From Dyadobacter sp. CY326 (GTDB lineage: Bacteria > Bacteroidota > Bacteroidia > Cytophagales > Spirosomataceae), in NCBI RefSeq assembly GCF_021390515.1, contig NZ_JAJUXI010000005.1, positions 310,001-374,000 of the forward strand: a stretch of DNA of 64,000 nucleotides, in the 5' to 3' direction. Of the stretch, positions 54,363 to 62,655 are shown one piece after another; the first letter of the stretch is position 1, and each line of letters starts with the position of its first letter. The translations under genes were made by a program, and so were the position numbers. The notes beneath the pieces were generated by a model. The model worked only from the letters and a program-made list of their open reading frames with translations, was not told the origin of the DNA and ran no database searches.

Positions 54363-55127
54363 ATGGAACAAACAAACCAAACCGAAGAACCGGTTATTGA
54401 AATACGGGATCTCTACAAATCATTTGGTGATCTGCATGTGCTTCAAGGCGTGAATCTTCAGGTGGATAAAGGTGAAAATGTCGTTGTGCTGGGTCGCTCG
54501 GGAACGGGTAAGTCTGTCTTGATTAAGATCATTGTCGGCCTGCTGAGACAAGACAGCGGCATGTGCAATGTGCTCGGACGCGAAGTTTCTGAGCTTAATG
54601 AGAAAGAGCTTAACGACATTCGATTGAAAATCGGCTTTTCCTTTCAAAACAGTGCGCTTTACGACAGTATGACCGTGCGGGAAAATCTCGAATTTCCTTT
54701 GGTAAGAAATACAAAAAATCTGTCGAGAGCTGACATTAATGAACAGGTGGAATTTGTTTTGGACGCCGTGGGCCTGTTGCAAACCATTAATCAGGTGCCA
54801 TCAGAATTATCGGGAGGGCAGAGAAAGCGGATCGGGATTGCGAGAACGCTGATTTTGAAACCGGAGATTATGCTTTACGATGAGCCAACCGCAGGACTTG
54901 ACCCGATCACATGTTTGGAAATCAATCAGCTTATCAATGAGGTTAAGGAAAAATATCACACAAGCTCGATCATTATTACGCACGATTTGACGTGTGCAAG
55001 AGAAACAGGAGACCGGATCGCGATGCTTCTCGACGGCAAGTTCCTTAAACAAGGCACTTTCGAAGAAGTTTTCAACACCGACGAAGAGAGAATCAAAAGT
55101 TTTTACGATTATAATTTTATTCAATAA
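54363..55127 (+). CDS. mlaF: MlaF-type lipid ABC transporter ATPase
   Basis: 254 residues. Walker A GRSGTGKS is at 44-51, the signature LSGGQRKR and Walker B MLYDEPTAGLDP are intact, and the H-loop is IITHDL. It is the cytoplasmic ATPase of the MlaEFD complex. Its stop overlaps the MlaD start by one base (TAATG), showing tight coupling. Confidence 0.94.
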   Translation: MEQTNQTEEPVIEIRDLYKSFGDLHVLQGVNLQVDKGENVVVLGRSGTGKSVLIKIIVGLLRQDSGMCNVLGREVSELNEKELNDIRLKIGFSFQNSALYDSMTVRENLEFPLVRNTKNLSRADINEQVEFVLDAVGLLQTINQVPSELSGGQRKRIGIARTLILKPEIMLYDEPTAGLDPITCLEINQLINEVKEKYHTSSIIITHDLTCARETGDRIAMLLDGKFLKQGTFEEVFNTDEERIKSFYDYNFIQ

Positions 55128-56152
55128 TGGAAACATCAGCCAGAAAACGCTCCATCACAGTAGGACTTTTTGTTATAATAGGCTTAATTATATTCATAGT
55201 CGGCATACTCACGATCGGGAGTATGAAGAAAGTATTTTCATCTACAATTTCGGTAAAAACGATATTTGATGACGTGAACGGACTTAAAGTCGGCAACAAT
55301 GTCTGGTATTCCGGGGTGAAAATCGGAACGGTGAAAACAATCCGTTTTCAGGGAAATTCAAAAGTGGAAGTAATCCTGCACATTGAAGAAAAATCGCAGG
55401 AATTTGTCCGCAAGAATGCAAAAGCGAAAGTGAGCACCGACGGATTGATCGGTAACAAGATCATTGTAATCTATGGCGGAACACAAAAAGTGCCTTCTAT
55501 TGAAGACGGTGATGAGCTGGTTGTTGAGAAAATCGAAAGCACTGAGGAAATGCTTGCGGTTTTATCAGAAAACAATAAAAACCTGCTTGGCATTACAAGT
55601 GCATTTAAGACGATCAGTAAAAATATATTGGAGGGAAAAGGAACGGTTGGGATGCTTTTGAGCGACGACAGACTTTATAATGATGTGGACCAGACATTGG
55701 CCGCATTGAAAAAAGCCTCCGCAAATGCCCAAGTGATGACTGCATCTTTGTCAGGATTTACATCAAAGCTGAACCAACCGGGAGGCTTGGCGAACGACTT
55801 CGCGACAGACACGGTCATTATGCGCGACATCAGAGGAACCATTGGTCGTCTGAATGAGACAGTTGCGACGGCTAATGTGATGGTTGCCAACCTCAAATCA
55901 GCGAGTGAAGACCTGAACTCAAACAGAACCAGTCCATTAGGTGTGTTGCTGCATGACGAAGCGACGGCAACTAATTTGAAAGGGACCTTGCAAAACCTGG
56001 AAAGCAGCACTGAAAAACTGGACGAAAATATGGTGGCGCTAAGGTCAAATTTCCTTTTCCGCAGATATTTTAAAAAGAAAGATAAAGAACAGGCAAAACA
56101 GCCGGTTAAGGAAGAAGTAAAAGCAGAAACAAAAGACTCCGTAAGCCAATAA
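55127..56152 (+). CDS. mlaD: MlaD/MCE domain protein
   Basis: 341 residues. One N-terminal membrane helix (about 12-31) is followed by the MCE domain (about 38-115), with VKTIFDDVNGLKVGNNVWYSGVKIG and a typical DGLIGNKIIVIYGG. A long helical region follows, with a charged Lys/Glu-rich tail (KKDKEQAKQPVKEEVKAE). It binds lipids in the periplasm as a ring. The tail is longer than in E. coli MlaD. Confidence 0.92.
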   Translation: METSARKRSITVGLFVIIGLIIFIVGILTIGSMKKVFSSTISVKTIFDDVNGLKVGNNVWYSGVKIGTVKTIRFQGNSKVEVILHIEEKSQEFVRKNAKAKVSTDGLIGNKIIVIYGGTQKVPSIEDGDELVVEKIESTEEMLAVLSENNKNLLGITSAFKTISKNILEGKGTVGMLLSDDRLYNDVDQTLAALKKASANAQVMTASLSGFTSKLNQPGGLANDFATDTVIMRDIRGTIGRLNETVATANVMVANLKSASEDLNSNRTSPLGVLLHDEATATNLKGTLQNLESSTEKLDENMVALRSNFLFRRYFKKKDKEQAKQPVKEEVKAETKDSVSQ

Positions 56153-56223
56153 AATTCCATAGTTTTGTAAATTATACAACAACCGTTGACAGCTCACTTC
56201 TGAAACAGTTTTAAATTTACTTA

Positions 56224-56592
56224 ATGGACCTACAACTAAACCCTGCACTGGATCTTAATTACATTGATCAGGTCTACGGAGACGACCCGGTAATTCTTTA
56301 CATGATTTTCGATGCGTTTTTGAGTGATTCGGTCCCGCGCTGGCATTCGCTTCACACTGCATTGAAAACGAAGGACATGCAAGAAGCGGCGAGCATTGTC
56401 CACGGCTTGAAGCCTTCATTTACGATGGCTGGTTTAACCTGGATCCGCCCGAAAGTTGAAGTACTGGAAAAAGCGATTAAGGAGAAAGAATCGCCGGAGG
56501 CGCTTATGGAAATTTACCAGAGAATTTCTGCTGAGCTCAACGAATTGCTCCCCATTATAGAACAGGAGTCTGAGCGATTGAAGTTGATTTGA
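56224..56592 (+). CDS. Orphan Hpt (histidine phosphotransfer) protein
   Basis: 122 residues, all-helical. The phosphorylated histidine is His60 in AASIVHGLKPSFTMAG, with Lys63 as usual. Hpt proteins relay a phosphate between receiver domains. No kinase or DNA-binding response regulator is adjacent; the nearest receiver protein is at 59464. It is separated by 72 nt from mlaD. Partner unknown. Confidence 0.87.
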   Translation: MDLQLNPALDLNYIDQVYGDDPVILYMIFDAFLSDSVPRWHSLHTALKTKDMQEAASIVHGLKPSFTMAGLTWIRPKVEVLEKAIKEKESPEALMEIYQRISAELNELLPIIEQESERLKLI

Positions 56593-56619
56593 AATTATAG
56601 AGAATACAAGATATTATGA

Positions 56620-56645
56620 GCGTGTAGCAAAAATTTGCTACACGC
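56620..56645. terminator. Bidirectional terminator after Hpt
   Basis: A perfect 12-bp stem GCGTGTAGCAAA/TTTGCTACACGC (56620-56631, 56634-56645) followed by TTTT. It overlaps the end of the convergent glycosyltransferase gene. Confidence 0.75.
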
Positions 56646-57810
56646 TTTTCCGTTTTGATTTGTCCCACGCCGCACTTTGATTGCCTTTATAAAACCGGAT
56701 AATGCCCGCAATGACTGCATAATTCATCACACAGAAATAATACGGAACAAACAATGCCTTCACCTTGATCTTCCTTGTTTCCAGCATCCATCCCAACCAG
56801 GCAGCGCCGTAAAAAGCGACCTGACAAAATAAAAGAAAGCCATACAAAGCGCCGCCCGAACGCGCTACAATTATGATGTTCAAGATAAAAGCCACGATCA
56901 TTAAAAACGGCGTGACCGTCCAGCGCAGCACGCGGTGACTAATGTATTGAAACGAAAGCATTGGGAAATTCAGCGGATTCAGCAATTTTTTCAGCCTCAA
57001 AATGGATTGAATACCACCGGCTGCGATCCGCACTTTCCTTTTGAGCTCTTCCTTAATGTTTTCCGAGGACAGCTCAGAAGCATAGGCCTCCGGCTCGTAA
57101 ATAATCCGGTAACCCTGCTGGGCAATGAGCATTGAAATCATAAAATCGTCCAGGATCGTGTCCGGCTCCACTTGCCTGTAAAGCGAGTGACGAACACTGA
57201 ACAACTCACCCGCCGCGCCGACAACCGAATAAAGCTCCGAATCCCACTTTTTGAGTGTCGACTCATATTTCCAATAGAAACCCTCTCCTGCCGTCGCATC
57301 AGAAACTGCATCCTGCATGACGCGTTTTTCACCCGAAACTGCGCCCACTTTCGGATCGGCATAATGTCTTGCAATGAGCAGCAATGCATCCGGATTCAGG
57401 TAAGTGTTCGCATCTGTGAAGACAACCACTTCTGTATCAACCTCATGCATAGCCCTGTGCATAGCGAGAATCTTTCCGCTGCGCACGGGTGTGTGCAGTA
57501 ATTTGATCTGCTTGTAAGCGCTGACGCGCTCAGGTGTGCGATCGGAGGAGCCGTCCGTAACAAAAATCAACTTCAACTTTCCCTCCGGATAAGAGAGCGC
57601 TAATGTGTTATGGATCTTTTCTTCAATGATGCTTTCTTCATTGTAAGCGGCAATGATCAAAGTCAGCGTGGGCATGTCCTGATCCAGCGAAGGAGCTCTC
57701 CTCTTTCCTTTGAAGAAGCGGCGAATCCGAACCAGGATATATAAGACAATGCCATAACCGAGAAATGTGTAAAAAACGACAAACAAACTGAGCCAGAAGA
57801 GTATTTCCAT
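56638..57810 (-). CDS. Family 2 glycosyltransferase, membrane bound
   Basis: 390 residues. An N-terminal membrane helix (about 3-22) precedes a GT-A domain with LIIAAYNEE, VTDGSSDRTPE, the Asp pair in VFTDANTYL and a LDDFMISMLIAQQGYRI segment. Two or three C-terminal membrane helices follow. It is the processive or polymer-associated GT2 type. The substrate is unknown; likely in surface polysaccharide synthesis with its neighbour. It is separated by 3 nt from the next GT2 gene. Confidence 0.88.
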   Translation of the reverse strand: MEILFWLSLFVVFYTFLGYGIVLYILVRIRRFFKGKRRAPSLDQDMPTLTLIIAAYNEESIIEEKIHNTLALSYPEGKLKLIFVTDGSSDRTPERVSAYKQIKLLHTPVRSGKILAMHRAMHEVDTEVVVFTDANTYLNPDALLLIARHYADPKVGAVSGEKRVMQDAVSDATAGEGFYWKYESTLKKWDSELYSVVGAAGELFSVRHSLYRQVEPDTILDDFMISMLIAQQGYRIIYEPEAYASELSSENIKEELKRKVRIAAGGIQSILRLKKLLNPLNFPMLSFQYISHRVLRWTVTPFLMIVAFILNIIIVARSGGALYGFLLFCQVAFYGAAWLGWMLETRKIKVKALFVPYYFCVMNYAVIAGIIRFYKGNQSAAWDKSKRKSV

Positions 57811-57813
57811 AAA

Positions 57814-58731
57814 TTAACGGGTCAAAGGATAGCCCAGGTTATTGCTATCCGCCTTATTGGTAAAATGCCAGGATATTGCTTTTAGGAAGACAGGAATGAA
57901 TTTGTATTCCTTGTTTTTAATGTAGAGAATCAAGTTGCGGGGAACCACTGTCACCAGGAAATAGCAGCAGAAAATGAAGAATTGCGAGGCCGAACCATTT
58001 TTACGGATGAATAAAATGCGGTTGCGGTTCATGAAAAATTCCTTCAAAGCAGAGCGCTTCCCCACTGCCACAGATTCTTTATGATAAATCAATGCAGAAA
58101 GATCCACGTGGATTTCATAACCTGCTTTTCTGATCCGTTCGCACCAGTCGAGCTCTTCATAATAGAGAAAGTAATTTTCGTCCATCAAGCCCGCTTTGTC
58201 AAGCGCTTCCTTCCTGATCATCATTGCAGCGCCGTGCGCATAACCCGTTATCCCGCTCAATGAGTCATATTGGCCATGGTCCTGCTCGAATTGCCCGATG
58301 CAGGCGTTGCGCGCTGTGTAATAATTCATCGGCGTGTAACCGGTGTATTGCAGCATGCCAGGCTGGTCAAAGTAGTGGATCTTAGGAGAAATCATCCCGA
58401 TTTTTGGATTGGCTTCCATCTTATCCACCAGTTTCCCAATCAGCTCCGCGGTGACTTCGGTGTCGTTGTTGATGAGGAATAAATAGTCGCCTGTCGCATA
58501 AGCAATGCCGATATTATTGCCTCCCGCAAAACCGGTGTTCTGCTCCGACCGGATGAATTTGATGTCTGGATATTTTTCCTCCCAATCGGGCACCACATTG
58601 GGCTTGCTGCCATTGTCAACCACTATAATTTCCAGATCGGGATACACATTGACGTCGGCCAGTGATCTGAGCAAATCTTCCGTAATCTTGGGTTGGTTAA
58701 AATTGACTGTCACTATGGAAACACGCTTCAT
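57814..58731 (-). CDS. Family 2 glycosyltransferase (rhamnosyltransferase-like)
   Basis: 305 residues. GT-A domain with TVNFNQPKITEDLLRSL, IIVVDNGSKPN, and the metal motif LINNDTEV at about 93-100, then EELDWCERIRKAGYEIHV. The C-terminal segment contains a hydrophobic stretch near FIFCCYFLVTVV. This is the rhamnosyltransferase-like GT2 shape. It is the first gene of a two-GT unit. No nucleotide-sugar specificity can be deduced. Confidence 0.88.
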   Translation of the reverse strand: MKRVSIVTVNFNQPKITEDLLRSLADVNVYPDLEIIVVDNGSKPNVVPDWEEKYPDIKFIRSEQNTGFAGGNNIGIAYATGDYLFLINNDTEVTAELIGKLVDKMEANPKIGMISPKIHYFDQPGMLQYTGYTPMNYYTARNACIGQFEQDHGQYDSLSGITGYAHGAAMMIRKEALDKAGLMDENYFLYYEELDWCERIRKAGYEIHVDLSALIYHKESVAVGKRSALKEFFMNRNRILFIRKNGSASQFFIFCCYFLVTVVPRNLILYIKNKEYKFIPVFLKAISWHFTNKADSNNLGYPLTR

Positions 58732-58921
58732 CTTGATATGTGCTGACCTGTCGGGTTTGGTCTGGAAATGAGGGAATAATTTTATTGAGTTGTAGAACTA
58801 TTTCAAATTTAACAATTAAAATATAGCTTTAAACAAAATGTAAACTCTGGCCACAGAAATTGTTGGAATAGCATGATAATGTCGAAGTTTTTCCAATAAA
58901 ATCTAATCTGTTCTTGACAAA

Positions 58922-59467
58922 GTGAAAATATCGCGTCTGCTTGACACCAAAAAAATTTCAGAAACTCCGCCAGGGCAAAATGCGGCGCAAGAAAATGTGC
59001 GGCTTGATGAAAAAATTCAAGAGCTGATTGAAGTCATTGGTCAATCTGCCATTGCGCCCGAACATTCAGCAGCATACGAAGCACAAATCGCCGAAGCATT
59101 CAAAGAGTCTGCATTTCGGGCCAAACAAGTCGCGCCATTTCAGGCGTTGGACCGAGAAAACAATCTGTCAAGAGAAGAGCTTTTGGAAGGATTGGAAAAA
59201 TTGCTTGCTGAAAACCAGATCGACAGCCGGAATAGTAGCTCGCATGTAGTTAAAAATACATTTCAAAAGGCTGTAAACTTCATTATAGCGATTCTGCTGA
59301 TTGTTTTTGGCTTTGCCATGATCATTATGCCGGCGCCGCCCAGCTTTGAAATGTTTACGGTTTTCTACTTCAATCCCAACGATGGCGTCACGATCATGGA
59401 TTTGGTGTCGCTACTCATCATTTTTGGTGGAGTGCTTTTATTCGTGCTTAATTTCAATAAGAAATGA
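58922..59467 (+). CDS. Unknown protein with C-terminal membrane hairpin
   Basis: 181 residues from GTG. The N-terminal ~110 residues are charged and helical (LDEKIQELIEVI, QIAEAFKESAF, LLEGLEKLLAE), probably coiled. Two membrane helices follow (about 114-136 and 158-178), with a short loop PAPPSFEMFTVFYFNPNDG between them. It overlaps the response regulator gene by 4 nt, so the two are co-translated. I do not recognise it. It could be the membrane sensor or anchor of the partner-switching cassette, by inference only. Confidence 0.65.
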   Translation: MKISRLLDTKKISETPPGQNAAQENVRLDEKIQELIEVIGQSAIAPEHSAAYEAQIAEAFKESAFRAKQVAPFQALDRENNLSREELLEGLEKLLAENQIDSRNSSSHVVKNTFQKAVNFIIAILLIVFGFAMIIMPAPPSFEMFTVFYFNPNDGVTIMDLVSLLIIFGGVLLFVLNFNKK

Positions 59468-60621
59468 CCTCACTCTTCGACCCGCCCACCACCGTAAAGA
59501 AAATTCTGATTGTTGAAGATAACTCGCTTTTTCGTAGAATTATTGAGGCATCGCTTACCAAAGCCGGTTATGATTGTGTCGGCTGCGAATCGGCAACGGA
59601 AGCACTTTCCATGTTGCTCGTTGAAACACCTGATCTGATCCTGTCCGATTACGACATGCCTGAAATGAATGGCTTCGATTTTCGCCAGGCAGTTTTACGC
59701 AACCCGAACATTAGCGACATTCCGTTCGTTTTCCTGACTTCCTTCACTGATAACTCGTTGGTTATGGAAGGCTTAGGCATGTACGCACTTGATTTTATCA
59801 ATAAAGAGACGCCGATTCCGGTGATTATTTCGAAGCTCAGCAACATTATCAAGTCTATTCAGAATGAGCATGTAAGGTCCATTCGTGAATTGAAAATTGC
59901 TGCTGAGGCGCTCAATGTGAAATCCATTCCGATAAGAAGTCCCGAAATCTCAGGTTACCAGATCTATTTCTGGCACAAAGGTTACCGTGGTTATCCGGGC
60001 GGAGATTTCATTGATTTTGTGCAGGTTGACGATCGGTTTTGCTTTACTTTCCTTGGTGATATCATGGGTAAGAAGTGGAAAGCCTGGTTTTTCACCTTCG
60101 GTTTTTTGAGCTACATCCGTGCTGCCATTCGCTTTTGCGTGCTTGACAATGATTTTGGATTGAACACCATTGTTCAAAAAGTAAACAAACTGATTTACCT
60201 GGACGAAGGCCTCCAAAACATCCTGTCCAGCTTGTCGCTGCTCTTGCTGGACAGTCACACGGGCGAGGTTCATTACACGGGTGCGGGCGATTTGCCATTG
60301 ATTAGTTATCAGTCGAAAACCAAAACAACTTCTACACTTATTTCCTCCGGATTGTTGCTCGGCTTGCTCGAAGATGGCTTTTATGATAAGCAGATAATCA
60401 AAATGGAGAAGGGCGACCAGCTTGCGATTTTTACTGACGGAATGATTGATATCCCTTCTAATGGCTCCAAAAAGAGCGATTATCCATTCTTTGTTACCAA
60501 GATCAGCCCTTACATGGGGATGGAGCACAGCTTTGAATCAATCAAATCCGATGTCCTGGAATCGATCAATGACAGCAACCAAATGGATGACGCCAGTATA
60601 ATTTTCATTGAAAAAAAATAA
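59464..60621 (+). CDS. Receiver-PP2C (RsbU-like) phosphatase
   Basis: 385 residues. Receiver domain at about 12-130 with acid pair Glu18/Asp19, phospho-acceptor Asp62 (LILSDYDMP), Thr92 and Lys114. A linker leads to a PPM/SpoIIE-type phosphatase (about 165-385) with Asp180 (YPGGDF), Asp198 (FLGDIMG), IFTDGMID with Asp324 and DDASIIF near the end. It most probably dephosphorylates the STAS protein encoded just downstream, controlled by phosphorylation of its receiver. Six nt to the next gene. Confidence 0.9.
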   Translation: MTSLFDPPTTVKKILIVEDNSLFRRIIEASLTKAGYDCVGCESATEALSMLLVETPDLILSDYDMPEMNGFDFRQAVLRNPNISDIPFVFLTSFTDNSLVMEGLGMYALDFINKETPIPVIISKLSNIIKSIQNEHVRSIRELKIAAEALNVKSIPIRSPEISGYQIYFWHKGYRGYPGGDFIDFVQVDDRFCFTFLGDIMGKKWKAWFFTFGFLSYIRAAIRFCVLDNDFGLNTIVQKVNKLIYLDEGLQNILSSLSLLLLDSHTGEVHYTGAGDLPLISYQSKTKTTSTLISSGLLLGLLEDGFYDKQIIKMEKGDQLAIFTDGMIDIPSNGSKKSDYPFFVTKISPYMGMEHSFESIKSDVLESINDSNQMDDASIIFIEKK

Positions 60622-60627
60622 TCCCTC

Positions 60628-60966
60628 ATGATACTAGAAGTTAACCAAATCGACGGTGTGGCCCAAGCCACGATTTTACCACAGGAAGCGAGCCTTGACA
60701 ATGCAGAATTGTTCAAAGAAGAGATGATTTCGCTCGTGGCCAATGGTGCCCGGCTCATTTTGCTGAGCTTTGAGAATGTCAATTACATCGACAGTTCTTT
60801 CCTGGGAAGTCTGGTTGTGGCTTTAAAATATGCCATGCCGAGGAATGTCGATATTTATCTTGTTTCATTAAAACCAGATGTAAAAAGCCTGCTAACGCTG
60901 ATCAGGATGGATAAAGTCTTCAAAATTTATACAGACTACGACCAGGCGATGCAAGCGTCAAAATAG
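60628..60966 (+). CDS. STAS-domain anti-anti-sigma-like protein
   Basis: 112 residues. A STAS fold with the phosphorylation loop VNYIDSSFLGSLVVAL (Asp55, Ser56, Ser57), like SpoIIAA/RsbV, and a C-terminal helix. In its unphosphorylated form it should bind the kinase encoded next; the PP2C above would remove its phosphate. No sigma factor is nearby. It is 3 nt from the kinase gene. Confidence 0.9.
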   Translation: MILEVNQIDGVAQATILPQEASLDNAELFKEEMISLVANGARLILLSFENVNYIDSSFLGSLVVALKYAMPRNVDIYLVSLKPDVKSLLTLIRMDKVFKIYTDYDQAMQASK

Positions 60967-60969
60967 CTT

Positions 60970-61536
60970 ATGGACCGAGATTTGGATAGTGTGAAGGTTG
61001 TGTTTAAATGCCAGCGTGAAGAAATTCCAGGCACCGTAGGAATATGTCTAAATCAAATCAAAGAAAAAACAGAAGGCCGCTCCATTGACGAGGCCGTGTT
61101 GTCCAGGATCAAATGGGCCATTGCCGAGCTGCTTACCAATGCTGTCAAACATTCGGGTGAGCCGGAATCAGCATTAACAATTAAAATTGGTGCTGATGAG
61201 CTGGTTTTGGAAAAAGAAGATTCCGGAAAACCGCTTGTGCTCATTGCGCTGGACAAAACCCAGATTGCGTGGCCGCTGGAAAATCCGCTGTCCGTCGATT
61301 TTGCAATTTATCACAATGGAATGGACTCGCTTTACGTCAGGACACATCAATCTGGCAAGGCGATCTTTTTCGTAGAAGAGCTCCCCGAAGTGCTGATGCC
61401 CTTGCTGCTAAGCGACACAAGCGAGCATTTTGGATTGCTTATCATGACCAAAGCAGCTGATGAGTTTACTTACGAATACGATCCCTTAAAGAAGATTAAC
61501 CGATTTATGTGCCTGTTTAATCTTAAAACCAATTAG
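60970..61536 (+). CDS. RsbW-like ATPase/serine kinase
   Basis: 188 residues, HATPase_c_2-like. The N-box is WAIAELLTNAVKHSG (Glu53, Asn57), followed by the G1-like KEDSGKP (Asp84, Gly86) and a later HFGLLIMTKAADEFTYE. An insertion between the two G regions (about 95-140) is longer than in SpoIIAB. It is predicted to phosphorylate the STAS protein and bind a partner that controls output. The output target is unknown since no sigma factor is adjacent. The next gene starts 1 nt after it. Confidence 0.82.
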   Translation: MDRDLDSVKVVFKCQREEIPGTVGICLNQIKEKTEGRSIDEAVLSRIKWAIAELLTNAVKHSGEPESALTIKIGADELVLEKEDSGKPLVLIALDKTQIAWPLENPLSVDFAIYHNGMDSLYVRTHQSGKAIFFVEELPEVLMPLLLSDTSEHFGLLIMTKAADEFTYEYDPLKKINRFMCLFNLKTN

Positions 61537-61537
61537 C

Positions 61538-62647
61538 ATGAAACACCGGTTTGAAGTGTTGGATATTTTTCGCGGGCTGTTCGCCTCACTGGTTTTTCTG
61601 TTCCACCTGGCGCCCTTCGCAAACACACCGATGATCAATAACCAGTTTGTCGAAAATTCGGATATGTTTGTGGATTTCTTCTTCGTGCTCAGCGGATTCG
61701 TGATCGCTTACAGTTATCAGTCTTTATCCGACGGACCGCAGCTCAAACTGTTTTTGACCAAAAGAGTTTACCGCGTTTATCCATTGCATTTCGTGATGTT
61801 AATGGCATTTCTGGTCATGGAAATTGCTAAGAATGTGCTTGCGCCATACATTAAAGTCAATAATCTGATCAATCCTGCAAATAACGTTTTCACTTTTTTC
61901 ACCTCGTTGTTCCTCGTCAATTCAACGCCTGTTCCGGGTGTAAAAGACGTTAGCTGGAACATTCCAAGCTGGTCCATCAGCGCCGAAATGATCGCTTACA
62001 TTGTTTTCGGCACAATCGTGGTTTTCATTCATTCATCGGGTCAGTTCAAGCGACGCAACTTATATTACGCATTGATCATTGTGATTTCCCTAACCGGTCT
62101 CTGGTTCGTTTCGCGGAGTTTTCAGATTAATTACAGCTTTAATTATGGTTTTTTAAGAGGCGTCTTGGGCTTTTTCACCGGCGTTCTGTGCTTCAACCTT
62201 TTCAGTCGCACGCATGCGGTTGTGCGGACATTGCCCGCCTGGCTATTCTCGGTTACGGAATTGATAATGCTCTCACTGATAGCGACTTGCATTTACAATG
62301 GTGAAGCAATGAAGCCTTGGGGAGCCGTTTTCGAAGTATTGTTTTTTGCCTGCATTTATACTTTTGCATTTGAAAAAGGATTGATCTCAGCTGGAATGAA
62401 GTCGGTGAAGCTGTTCCATAATTTGGGCAAATACTCGTATTCCATTTACATGACGCACGCGCTGCTGCTGAGCCTTTTCAATGTGCTTTTCATTCGCATC
62501 ATCAAGTTTCAGCCCGAAGATTACGCATATCTCGTGTTCCTGAATTTCGCTTTGATCTACTTCGTTTCTGCCTGGACTTACAAACACATTGAAATGCGTT
62601 TTCAGTACAAATCGAAGAAAAAGGCTGCCACTGAAACAGTTAAGTGA
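61538..62647 (+). CDS. Acyltransferase 3 family membrane protein
   Basis: 369 residues, about ten membrane helices. The N-terminal motif RFEVLDIFRGLFASLVFLFHL (with His about 22) and the DMFVDFFFVLSGFVIAYSY segment are hallmarks of the acyltransferase 3 (OafA/NodX) family, which O-acylate sugars with acyl-CoA. It is the last gene of the cassette, only 1 nt after the kinase, so it is probably co-transcribed. It may modify the polysaccharide made by the neighbouring genes. Confidence 0.9.
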   Translation: MKHRFEVLDIFRGLFASLVFLFHLAPFANTPMINNQFVENSDMFVDFFFVLSGFVIAYSYQSLSDGPQLKLFLTKRVYRVYPLHFVMLMAFLVMEIAKNVLAPYIKVNNLINPANNVFTFFTSLFLVNSTPVPGVKDVSWNIPSWSISAEMIAYIVFGTIVVFIHSSGQFKRRNLYYALIIVISLTGLWFVSRSFQINYSFNYGFLRGVLGFFTGVLCFNLFSRTHAVVRTLPAWLFSVTELIMLSLIATCIYNGEAMKPWGAVFEVLFFACIYTFAFEKGLISAGMKSVKLFHNLGKYSYSIYMTHALLLSLFNVLFIRIIKFQPEDYAYLVFLNFALIYFVSAWTYKHIEMRFQYKSKKKAATETVK

Positions 62648-62655
62648 GGTTTAGT

